A stretch of DNA of 7,550 nt, taken from assembly GCA_030692055.1 (NCBI GenBank), contig JAUYCY010000141.1, forward strand, positions 1 to 7,550, read 5' to 3'. This document shows, piece after piece, positions 1 to 5,639 of the stretch. Each line of letters starts with the position of its first letter. Within the stretch, counting starts at the first letter, position 1. A program made the position numbers and the translations under genes. This DNA comes from Candidatus Omnitrophota bacterium. GTDB lineage: Bacteria > Omnitrophota > Koll11 > Duberdicusellales > 4484-171. A model generated the notes under the pieces. It did no database searches. It saw only the letters and a list, made by a program, of their open reading frames with translations, and was not told the DNA's origin.

Positions 1-134
1 AGTTTACCACCTCGCTTTTTGGGTAAGATTGGTTTGTACCCACTTACCATTTTACCCCGTGGTGGTCTTTTATGAAAGAACGAGTGCTAGCCCAGCAGGG
101 CACCCTGTTGGGTAGGGAATTATGTCCCAGCCTT
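1..134. other. Hairpin-rich leader, no convincing gene
   Basis: No coding sequence is convincing here. ACCACC at 6-11 can pair with GGTGGT at 61-66. GGGTAA at 21-26 can pair with TTACCC at 52-57, or alternatively with partners near 37-41 and 43-48. A second hairpin pairs CCCAGCAGGG (91-100) with CCCTGTTGGG (103-112) with one G.T pair, extended by CTA/TAG around a bulged G90. This could be the structured 3' end of an upstream transcript, an RNA leader, or a dispersed repeat. Frame 1 is open from the left edge to a TGA at 73-75 and frame 2 to a TAG at 113-115, but both are short and low in complexity, so I do not call a partial gene. Confidence 0.4.
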
Positions 135-204
135 GATTACACAGATTAAAGATGCGATTACACAGATTATTAATCAGTGTAATCATTTTCTAATCAGTGT
201 AATC
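135..204. repeat. Nested palindrome of four 14-nt units
   Basis: GATTACACAGATTA occurs at 135-148 and 156-169. The near-inverse TAATCAGTGTAATC occurs at 171-184 and 191-204. Each inverted unit differs from the exact reverse complement at one base. Unit starts are spaced 21, 15 and 20 nt, and the array is symmetric about position 170, so it can fold as one long imperfect hairpin. It ends 10 nt before the permease start codon and occupies the place where a ribosome binding site would be expected. It could be a dispersed palindromic repeat, an operator array or a translation-control hairpin; sequence alone does not decide. Confidence 0.8.
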
Positions 205-214
205 TTTTTCAGAT

Positions 215-1342
215 ATGTTTGAGCGCGCGCAAGCCATCCTCATTAAAGAATTTAAGCAGATTTTCCGCGACCCACGGATGAAGACGGTTATTTTTGTCTC
301 TCCGCTTATCCAGATACTCCTCTTTGGCTACGCCGCGAATAAAGACATAAACTATGTCCCCACTGCGATTTTAGACCGGGATAATACGGTAGAGAGCCGT
401 GAGCTCCTACGCCGTTTCACCTACTCCAAATATTTTGTTCCCGAGCATTATATTTTTAGCGAGAAAGAGCAGAATTTAGTTTTGGATAAGGGGTTGGTTA
501 ACGTTGTCATCCATATTGATCGCGGTTTTGGCCGCAATCTTAACGCCGGCAAAGACGCAAATGTTCAACTGGCATTTGACGGCACAGATTCAAATACGGC
601 GATGATTGTGATGGGTTATGCCAATACGATTGTAAGTAATTACCAGCGTGATCTTATGAAACAAAAAGCTGAGGTAAGAGGTTACAAGAGCAATGCGCCC
701 AGCGTAGACTTAAGAGACCGCGCCTGGTTTAACGGTAACCTCATCTCCAGGAACTATTATCTGCCTGGTGTAATTGCCACTATTGTCACGATGATGTCGC
801 TATTACTCACTGCTATGGCCATAGTAAAAGAAAAGGAAATCGGCACGATGGAGCAGTTGACTGTTAGCCCATTAAAGCCGTTAGAGCTTATTGTGGGTAA
901 GCTTCTTCCCTTTGGCGTAATCGCGCTTATTCAGATTACTCTTATTACCGCACTGGGAGTACTCTGGTTTCATATACCATTAAGAGGCAGTTTACTTTTT
1001 TTGCTGTTTTCCACTTGCATCTATTTATTCACTACCTTAGGGATAGGCCTGTTTATTTCTACGATATCCTCAACTCAGCAGGAAGCAATGATGTCGGTTT
1101 TTCTTTTTTATATGCCGACAGTGCTACTTTCTGGCTTTGCTTATCCGATTGCCAATATGCCTATGTTTATCCAGTGGCTTACTATTTTTAATCCCTTGCG
1201 TTATTTCTTGGTAGTTATTAGAGGTATATTCTTAAAGGGAGTGGGAATAGAGATTCTTTGGACACAGTTAGTTCCGCTGTTAGTTATGGGTATCATCGTT
1301 ATTACTTTAAGCGCACTAAAATTTCGCAAAAGCCTATCATAG
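215..1342 (+). CDS. ABC-2 type transporter permease (YhhJ/YbhR-like)
   Basis: Inner-membrane permease subunit of an ABC-2 type exporter; it would move a substrate outward, powered by a separate ATPase not in this window. The N-terminal stretch FRDPRM (17-22) and the first membrane segment (about 24-41) match the family. A soluble periplasmic domain of about 140 residues follows, then five C-terminal membrane segments (about 183-205, 228-251, 258-284, 290-312, 346-367). Family hallmarks are KEKEIGTMEQLTVSPL (205-220), SGFAYPIANMP (306-316) and NPLRYFLVVIRGIFLKG (326-342). At 375 residues it is full length. There is no Shine-Dalgarno sequence before the ATG, but a TAA at 200-202 closes the frame upstream and the N-terminus is typical, so I keep this start. 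The substrate is unknown; drug or lipid export is the usual role of the family. Confidence 0.93.
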   Translation: MFERAQAILIKEFKQIFRDPRMKTVIFVSPLIQILLFGYAANKDINYVPTAILDRDNTVESRELLRRFTYSKYFVPEHYIFSEKEQNLVLDKGLVNVVIHIDRGFGRNLNAGKDANVQLAFDGTDSNTAMIVMGYANTIVSNYQRDLMKQKAEVRGYKSNAPSVDLRDRAWFNGNLISRNYYLPGVIATIVTMMSLLLTAMAIVKEKEIGTMEQLTVSPLKPLELIVGKLLPFGVIALIQITLITALGVLWFHIPLRGSLLFLLFSTCIYLFTTLGIGLFISTISSTQQEAMMSVFLFYMPTVLLSGFAYPIANMPMFIQWLTIFNPLRYFLVVIRGIFLKGVGIEILWTQLVPLLVMGIIVITLSALKFRKSLS

Positions 1343-1401
1343 GTAAATAGGGTAATTTTTTTGGCAAAGAGGCGTTATTATTTATGTCCGTTTAACTCTG
1401 C
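1343..1401 (+). other. Short spacer between permease and MFS genes
   Basis: This gap is AT-rich, with no hairpin followed by a T tract, so nothing indicates termination after the permease gene. A convincing promoter is also not visible. Read-through into the MFS gene is therefore plausible, making these genes one transcription unit. Confidence 0.4.
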
Positions 1402-1409
1402 AAGGAGGT
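1402..1409 (+). promoter_or_regulatory. Strong Shine-Dalgarno for the MFS gene
   Basis: AAGGAGGT lies 3 nt before the ATG at 1413. It is a near-perfect anti-16S match and fixes this start. The preceding permease gene has no such site. Confidence 0.85.
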
Positions 1410-1412
1410 TTT

Positions 1413-2882
1413 ATGGAGGCACTTAAAGAGGATCAATATATAGTTACGGAAAAAAGCAGGCAATTCTGGTTAGTTGCTATAGTAAGTATTTTAGCCTTGA
1501 TGATTACTTTTGATTACGGCAGCTTAAATATTTCACTTGCGGTTATTGCTAAGTACTTTGGCGTAAAAATCACTGACGTGGCGTGGTTGCCTACGCTTTA
1601 TCTTTTGATCATCACAAGCAGCGTGCTGGGATTTGGAAAGCTCGCGGATAATATCGGTTTTAAAAAAATTTTAATTTCAGGCGTAAGTATATTTATATTA
1701 GGCGCATTTTTTTGCGCTATCTCTAACAGCTTTCAAATGCTTTTAATTTCCAGGGCGTTTCAATCTTTAGGCCTGGCAATGTGCGGGCCTTGTGAAATTG
1801 CCTTAGTTACCAAGTTTTTACCCGGGCATATCCGGGGCAGGGGATTGGGTATTTATGCCACTTTTCAAGGTTTAGGAATGGCGCTGGGGCCGGTAATAGG
1901 CGGGGCTATCAACGCACATTTTAGCTGGCGCGCCAATTTTTTAGTTGCTGTTCCTTTCTCCTTATTTGTTATTTTTGCGGCAGTTAAAAAGCTGTCCCTA
2001 AGGCAGGCAAAGGTTTGCGATACCCGTTTTGATTTTATCGGCGCAATATTGTTTTTTATTTTCTTGGCGCCTTTACTTTATGCGGTTAACTCCGGCATGA
2101 AGATAGGCTGGAATAATCCGGTTATTATCGCTTGTTTTGTTGCCGCTTTCGGCGGATTTATATTTTTTATCTTTCGGGAAAAGAATATTTCTTATCCCTT
2201 ACTCGATTTAAACCTCTTTACAAACTTGAATTTTACTTTTGCCGTTATCGCCACATTTTTTGGTTTGTTCATTAGCGTAGGTATTATTTTCATTTTCCCG
2301 TTCTATTTAGAGATACTCAAGGGATTGAATGTTTCCCGGGTAGGCTTGCTGATGACTTTACCGGCGTTACTGCTCGTGTTTCTTTCGTCCCTTTCCGGAT
2401 ATTTATCTGACCGCATGGGTTCGCGCAAAATTTGTTGCTTGGGAATGATTTTAGTGACTGTAGCTTTTTTGTTATTTTCATTTTCTGCGCGGACAGCAGG
2501 TATTATGCCGGTTGTTTTAGCTTTGATATTTTTCGGAACTGGCTTAGGCCTATTTCTTGCTCCGAACAATAAGCTGGTAATGTCGCTTGCACCGGCTGAT
2601 AAACAGGGAGTTGCTTCAGGGGTTTATAAGATATTTATGAATGCCGGTTCTTCTGTTGGCATAGCTTTATTTATGCTGGTTGCCACCCAGGTAATTTTTT
2701 TTAGTGCAGCCAAGATACATATACCGCTTAGCGAAGCCAAGAACCATCCGGATATAATAATGGCCGGTGTAAGAGGCACTTTTATCTTCGGCACCATTGT
2801 TAGTTTAATTACCTTTGTGTTTTCCTATCTCGCTAAAGACAAAAAAGTTATAGATAAAGGGGGTACACATGAAGGCATTTAA
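1413..2882 (+). CDS. MFS multidrug exporter, DHA2 (EmrB/QacA-like) family
   Basis: A 489-residue inner-membrane drug:proton antiporter-type protein whose length and hydrophobic pattern suit the 14-helix DHA2 group. The first helix carries D34 in FDYGSLNIS, resembling the DHA2 motif around a conserved Asp. The loop 2-3 motif A is GFGKLADNIGFKKI (73-86), and a second-half copy is GYLSDRMGSRKI (329-340). The exporter-specific motif C is visible as GLGMALGPVIGGAI (153-166). In EmrAB-type pumps such a protein works with a membrane-fusion adaptor and TolC; neither is in view. The start is fixed by a strong ribosome binding site, and the 3' end overlaps the next gene by 14 nt. Neighbouring ABC permease and lipoprotein genes suggest a shared export role. 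The substrate cannot be predicted. Confidence 0.93.
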   Translation: MEALKEDQYIVTEKSRQFWLVAIVSILALMITFDYGSLNISLAVIAKYFGVKITDVAWLPTLYLLIITSSVLGFGKLADNIGFKKILISGVSIFILGAFFCAISNSFQMLLISRAFQSLGLAMCGPCEIALVTKFLPGHIRGRGLGIYATFQGLGMALGPVIGGAINAHFSWRANFLVAVPFSLFVIFAAVKKLSLRQAKVCDTRFDFIGAILFFIFLAPLLYAVNSGMKIGWNNPVIIACFVAAFGGFIFFIFREKNISYPLLDLNLFTNLNFTFAVIATFFGLFISVGIIFIFPFYLEILKGLNVSRVGLLMTLPALLLVFLSSLSGYLSDRMGSRKICCLGMILVTVAFLLFSFSARTAGIMPVVLALIFFGTGLGLFLAPNNKLVMSLAPADKQGVASGVYKIFMNAGSSVGIALFMLVATQVIFFSAAKIHIPLSEAKNHPDIIMAGVRGTFIFGTIVSLITFVFSYLAKDKKVIDKGGTHEGI

Positions 2883-3246
2883 AACAGTTTTTATAGTTCT
2901 TAGCATCGTGGTAGTTATAAATCTTTGTGGTTGCGCTATTGGTGCGGCTGGATTATATGAATCCGGAAAAGCGGTTCGTGATTTTAATGCGCCATACGAC
3001 AAGGTATTTGAAGCTACCAAAAGCGTATTCGCTTCTTTGAATTTAATCTTGAAAGATGCCGTCATAAATAAAGATTCAGCAAAGGTAAAGGGAAAAGACA
3101 ACAATGGCAAACACGTTAATGTTATAATAACAAATATTAACGGTTTATCTTCAAGGATGGAAGTCCAGGTGGGTTCAATTATATCTCCTGATAAGGCAAG
3201 CGCCGGTAAGATATTGGATGCGATAGGCCAGCAATTGGGTTTATAA
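2869..3246 (+). CDS. Small DUF3568-like lipoprotein
   Basis: A 125-residue predicted lipoprotein. The signal peptide (about 1-21) ends in the lipobox LCGC, making C22 the likely lipidated residue. The mature part, with DFNAPYDKVFEATKSVFASLNL (38-59 in two parts: DFNAPYDKVF, EATKSVFASLNL) and a C-terminal beta-rich segment ending in a helix, resembles the DUF3568 family of small lipoproteins of unknown function. The ATG lies inside the end of the MFS gene in another frame, and AAAGGGGG at 2856-2863 can serve as its ribosome binding site. Translation is therefore probably coupled to the exporter. A link to export or the envelope is inferred from this coupling; no biochemical function is known to me. 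The family assignment is from memory of the sequence pattern. Confidence 0.85.
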   Translation: MKAFKTVFIVLSIVVVINLCGCAIGAAGLYESGKAVRDFNAPYDKVFEATKSVFASLNLILKDAVINKDSAKVKGKDNNGKHVNVIITNINGLSSRMEVQVGSIISPDKASAGKILDAIGQQLGL

Positions 3247-3393
3247 AATAATTAATTAGGCACGTCCGCTGCGGGCTACCTTATCCTTGTCGGAGAAGAG
3301 TCCCCGCAACAGTTTAAATCCGAAATTCTAAATTTGAGCTCTTTGAAAAGCTTTTTGGCACGCACTAAATTAAGTTGTATCGTTTTAATCGAC
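3247..3393. other. Spacer with one possible stem
   Basis: There is no gene. TGCGGG at 3270-3275 can pair with CCCGCA at 3303-3308 across a 27-nt loop, and AAAAGCTTTT near 3346-3355 is self-complementary. No T-tract terminator follows the lipoprotein gene. Confidence 0.35.
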
Positions 3394-3598
3394 GCGCAGA
3401 AATCCCCGGCGCTTTAGCACGGGGATGAATGCGCCAAAGATTATCCCGACAAAGTCGCGGAAATTATCGAAGAGAATTTCCGCGTATATAGCCGAGTCGG
3501 GAACATTCAGAGAAACCACGGGCTTTCCCCGAGGAATTCGAAGAATTCCCGGAACTAAGTCCTCGAAATTTCTGAGAAATTTCAGAGGGAGCCCGTGG
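3394..3598. repeat. Tandem array of three nested inverted repeats
   Basis: Three consecutive palindromes fill this stretch. First, GCGC (3394-3397) and ATCCCC (3402-3407) pair with GGGGAT (3421-3426) and GCGC (3431-3434) around a symmetric internal loop. Second, CCCGAC (3445-3450) pairs with GTCGGG (3496-3501), enclosing a perfect 10-bp stem CGCGGAAATT (3456-3465)/AATTTCCGCG (3475-3484). Third, CCACGGGCT (3516-3524) pairs with AGCCCGTGG (3590-3598), enclosing a core hairpin that recurs near 4870. Open frames of 65 and 73 codons exist on both strands but are by-products of the symmetry. It may be a structured RNA, the 5' leader of the next gene, or a composite of mobile palindromic elements. 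Confidence 0.75.
3527..3583. repeat. Core palindromic element, copy A
   Basis: The first 46 nt (3527-3572) match 4870-4915 at 43 of 46 positions. CGAGGA (3530-3535) can pair with TCCTCG (3560-3565). GGAATTC (3533-3539) forms an alternative hairpin with GAATTCC (3543-3549). The 3' part forms GAAATTTC-tga-GAAATTTC (3565-3583). This copy lies inside the CCACGGGCT/AGCCCGTGG outer stem. Confidence 0.8.
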
Positions 3599-3635
3599 AG
3601 ATTCATTTTTATACATTTCTAAAAAGTTTTGCTTT

Positions 3636-4736
3636 ATGAAAAAAAAGATTTTATTTTATATTTTGTGCATATTATTTATTTTTCCCGCCCAGGCGAAATG
3701 CGAAGAGTCTTTGCATCGCGGCCTTTTTGTATCGCTGATACAGGATCCTTCGGTATTTTCAAGCCGCGAGGATATCGTAAGGCTGATTGATTTCGCCAAG
3801 AAATTTCATATCAAGATTCTTTTTGTGCAAGTCTACCGTGCAAACAAAGCTTGGTTTCCTTCCAAGGTTGCGGATTCAAGGCCATATGAAGCCTGTTTAA
3901 AAAATCTTTCAGAGGACCCCTTTGCACTTCTTGTCAAGCAAGCCCACGCTGCGGGGATTGAGGTGTATGCCTGGTTCAATCTTTTAAGTCTCAGTACCAA
4001 TAAGGATGCTAAGTTTCTTAAAAAATACGGAACCGAAATTCTCACGAGGAATCTTAAGGAAAAGAAAACGCTCGAGGATTATAAGATTGACGGGCAGTAC
4101 TTTCTTGAACCAGGAGATTTACGCGTCCGGGAAGCACTTTTAAGTATAGTCGAGGAGGTGCTTCGTGCCTACCCTAAGATAGACGGCGTTCTGTTTGATT
4201 ATATCCGCTATCCGGATAAAAATCCGGCTTACGGATACACAAAAATTAACGTTGAACGTTTTAAAAAAGCGACCGGCAACAAAACAATTAAAGAGGATGG
4301 CCAGCTTTGGAAGGATTGGAAACGCAACCAAGTGACAGAGTTTCTTAAGCTCCTTGTCAAAAAAACACGTGTTGTCCATCCGGATATCCAAATATCCGCA
4401 ACAGGGTGTATGCCGTACTCACGCGCTTATTATGAAGCTTTTCAGGACTGGCCGTTATGGCTTCGGTATGGACTTGTGGATTTTGTGACGATTATGACTT
4501 ATTCCCCGTATCCCGCGGAATTTGAAAAATGGATTTCGACTGCCAAAACTAAGGTCAGGGATTTTAAGAAAGTAAATATCGGGGTTGGCGCTTATAAATT
4601 GGTGCATTCGCCTGAAACGTTCGGTCAGGAGTTTAAACTTTGTGAAAAAGCAGGCGGCAACACCTGTGTCGTTTTCCACTACGGCAGTTTTCTTGAGAAT
4701 CCCACTCTCAGTAGTTTCTTAACCAGCAATGAATAA
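3636..4736 (+). CDS. Secreted GHL10/DUF187-like glycoside hydrolase-type protein
   Basis: A 366-residue exported protein resembling the GHL10 (DUF187, YngK-like) TIM-barrel family. Members are related to glycoside hydrolases and are thought to act on cell-wall or exopolysaccharide, but most are uncharacterised. A signal peptide covers about 1-20, ending AQA; the nearby C22 has no lipobox, so signal peptidase I is more likely. Visible family signatures are ILFVQVYRANKAWFPS (61-76), EVYAWFN (109-115), IDGVLFDYIRYP (182-193), VHPDIQISATG (247-257) and QDWPLWLRYGLVDFVTIMTY (270-289). D183 and D188 in the fourth are candidate acidic active-site residues by family analogy. Only a weak AAAAAG precedes the ATG. 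It stands alone between two palindrome-rich spacers, so its context gives no substrate. Confidence 0.87.
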   Translation: MKKKILFYILCILFIFPAQAKCEESLHRGLFVSLIQDPSVFSSREDIVRLIDFAKKFHIKILFVQVYRANKAWFPSKVADSRPYEACLKNLSEDPFALLVKQAHAAGIEVYAWFNLLSLSTNKDAKFLKKYGTEILTRNLKEKKTLEDYKIDGQYFLEPGDLRVREALLSIVEEVLRAYPKIDGVLFDYIRYPDKNPAYGYTKINVERFKKATGNKTIKEDGQLWKDWKRNQVTEFLKLLVKKTRVVHPDIQISATGCMPYSRAYYEAFQDWPLWLRYGLVDFVTIMTYSPYPAEFEKWISTAKTKVRDFKKVNIGVGAYKLVHSPETFGQEFKLCEKAGGNTCVVFHYGSFLENPTLSSFLTSNE

Positions 4737-4859
4737 AGTATTAGGGTCAAACCTTCAGATGTCAGATAAATTATAAAATGTGAATAAAATCTAATTTATC
4801 ATTTCTATCCTTATCAAATAGTTCCAAGAATCTAACCCTTACCCGACTCACCTATATAC
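4737..4859. other. AT-rich spacer after the GHL10-like gene
   Basis: No gene is visible. GATAAATTA (4765-4773) pairs perfectly with TAATTTATC (4792-4800) across an 18-nt loop. It lacks a following T tract, so it is not a typical intrinsic terminator, although it may protect the mRNA 3' end. Confidence 0.45.
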
Positions 4860-4961
4860 ATAAAAATTCCCCCGAGGAATTTGAAGAATTCCCGGGACTA
4901 AGTCCTCGGAATTTCCTGCCAAAGGTTAAGGAAATTCCAGAGAGTCTACGATAATTTTTAT
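4860..4961. repeat. Core palindromic element, copy B, within an outer stem
   Basis: The core 4870-4915 matches copy A at 3527-3572 with three substitutions. CCGAGGA (4872-4878) pairs with TCCTCGG (4903-4909), and GGAATTT (4876-4882) pairs with GAATTCC (4886-4892) with one G.T pair. A 9-bp perfect stem GGAATTTCC (4908-4916)/GGAAATTCC (4930-4938) replaces the shorter stem of copy A. An outer stem, ATAAAAATT (4860-4868)/AATTTTTAT (4953-4961), encloses it and is unrelated to the outer stem of copy A. Confidence 0.78.
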
Positions 4962-4969
4962 AAGTTCGT

Positions 4970-5048
4970 CGGGATAATTCACACTATTATTTTTTCTGCG
5001 CGCAATACGCTTGAAAAAATAATGTGTTCATTAAAACTCATTATCCCG
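4970..5048. repeat. Long nested inverted repeat
   Basis: CGGGATAAT (4970-4978) pairs with ATTATCCCG (5040-5048). Inside it, ACAC (4981-4984) plus ATTATTTTTTC (4986-4996) pairs with GAAAAAATAAT (5013-5023) plus GTGT (5024-5027), with T4985 bulged. The 16-nt loop holds a small GCG/CGC stem. The A and T tracts lie inside the stem, not after it, so this is not a standard terminator. Confidence 0.75.
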
Positions 5049-5122
5049 CCCCAATTGCCCATACCCCAATCAACCCACGCTGTATTATCCACAAGATGTG
5101 TTTACATTTTACTATCTCGTCA

Positions 5123-5290
5123 TACGTTGAACGGTTGCGCCCATTCGACTTCGCTCAGGGCTGTCCTGAGCCTGTCGAAGGACGCTACTCGTTTCGTCTA
5201 ACGTAAAACGGTTGCGTTAGAATACCATTAAAAACAAAGACGATAGACGTTTAACGTATACCGTAACGAGCTGCGCAACCGATAGACGTA
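5123..5290. repeat. MITE-like block with imperfect terminal inverted repeats
   Basis: The left end carries TACGT (5123-5127) and CGGTTGCGC (5132-5140); the right end carries GCGCAACCG (5273-5281) and ACGTA (5286-5290), giving inverted ends of about 18 nt. An extra CGGTTGCG lies at 5209-5216. CGATAGACGT is repeated directly at 5241-5250 and 5280-5289. A separate TTCGAC palindrome sits inside. No transposase gene is present. A non-autonomous mobile element is one reading; chance accumulation of palindromic repeats is another. Confidence 0.5.
5144..5179. repeat. Dispersed-type palindrome TTCGAC...GTCGAA
   Basis: A 36-nt hairpin. TTCGAC (5144-5149) pairs with GTCGAA (5174-5179), and CTCAGG (5154-5159) pairs with CCTGAG (5165-5170) around the loop GCTGT. 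I recognise this as a palindrome that recurs in intergenic regions of many unrelated environmental bacteria and is often mistranslated as FDFAQGCPEPVEGR in predicted proteins. That recognition is from memory, not from a search. Confidence 0.85.
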
Positions 5291-5316
5291 AAAATCCCAC
5301 CTCGTAGTTGGATTTT
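5291..5316. repeat. Short hairpin AAAATCC/GGATTTT
   Basis: AAAATCC (5291-5297) pairs with GGATTTT (5310-5316), with a further AC/GT pair beyond a one-base mismatch. It directly abuts the preceding inverted-end block. Confidence 0.55.
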
Positions 5317-5336
5317 AAGATATAGCAGATTTTTCC

Positions 5337-5375
5337 TAACTATACAAAATGAGCGTCGCTCAAAGTGTATAGTTA
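5337..5375. repeat. Perfect 10-bp inverted repeat with inner stem
   Basis: TAACTATACA (5337-5346) pairs with TGTATAGTTA (5366-5375). An inner stem TGAGC (5350-5354)/GCTCA (5358-5362) has a GTC loop. No T tract follows on either strand. Confidence 0.7.
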
Positions 5376-5521
5376 AGCCAGTTTCCCTGTCTATATGGCA
5401 GATAGGCATAGTGTAGGTGCTTGGCCTATTGAAGATTTTGCGTAGGCAGAGCTTTGTTTATCCTATAAGTATTTCTTGCGGCATAGGAAAGTATAGAAAT
5501 GCGTCGTGGTAATGCGGATAG
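5376..5521. other. Non-coding spacer with several weaker stems
   Basis: No gene is visible. GATAGGC (5401-5407) pairs with GCCTATT (5424-5430) with one G.T pair, and TCCTAT (5461-5466) pairs with ATAGGA (5483-5488). I tried to match known structured RNAs (RNase P, SRP RNA, tmRNA) and saw none of their conserved cores. Confidence 0.4.
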
Positions 5522-5612
5522 TTCAATTTTGTGTCGTAGCTACCGCAAGGAAGTTCAAAGTTGTGAGCTTGCCAACTTCGTTGGCAAGTGAACTTTCTTG
5601 TGGGAAATTGAA
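5522..5612. repeat. Large multi-stem hairpin beside the minus-strand gene
   Basis: TTCAATTT (5522-5529) pairs with AAATTGAA (5605-5612). CAAGGAAGTTCA (5546-5557) pairs with TGAACTTTCTTG (5589-5600) with one G.T pair. Inside, CTTGCCAAC (5568-5576) pairs perfectly with GTTGGCAAG (5580-5588). The structure lies 28 nt beyond the stop codon of the minus-strand gene, so it could form in that gene's 3' untranslated region and limit read-through or decay. It has no T tract. It could instead belong to a separate RNA. Confidence 0.65.
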
Positions 5613-5639
5613 GTTATTTTGAGGGGGTATAGCAAAAAC

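Noticed and set aside
1..20. T-box-like GAGGTGGTA on the minus strand
   Set aside because: Only a short partial match; no specifier loop, terminator or aminoacyl-tRNA-related gene follows in the right orientation.
1..115. C-terminal end of an upstream protein
   Set aside because: Two frames are open from the edge, but neither looks like a known protein tail and the region is dominated by inverted repeats.
135..204. CRISPR-like repeats
   Set aside because: Units are only 14 nt, half are inverted, spacers are 1-7 nt, and no cas gene is present.
2303..2569. An 88-codon open frame on the minus strand inside the MFS gene
   Set aside because: It is the antisense shadow of a well-supported membrane protein gene and shows no ribosome binding site or domain.
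3385..3622. Open frames of 65 and 73 codons on opposite strands
   Set aside because: They mirror each other because the DNA is palindromic. Neither has a ribosome binding site or a recognisable domain.
4765..4800. Intrinsic terminator after the GHL10-like gene
   Set aside because: The stem is AT-rich, the loop is 18 nt and no T tract follows.
5024..5206. A 60-codon plus-strand open frame
   Set aside because: Its first part runs through the arm of a long inverted repeat, and its end is the translated dispersed palindrome (FDFAQGCPEPVEGR). There is no ribosome binding site and no protein-like composition.
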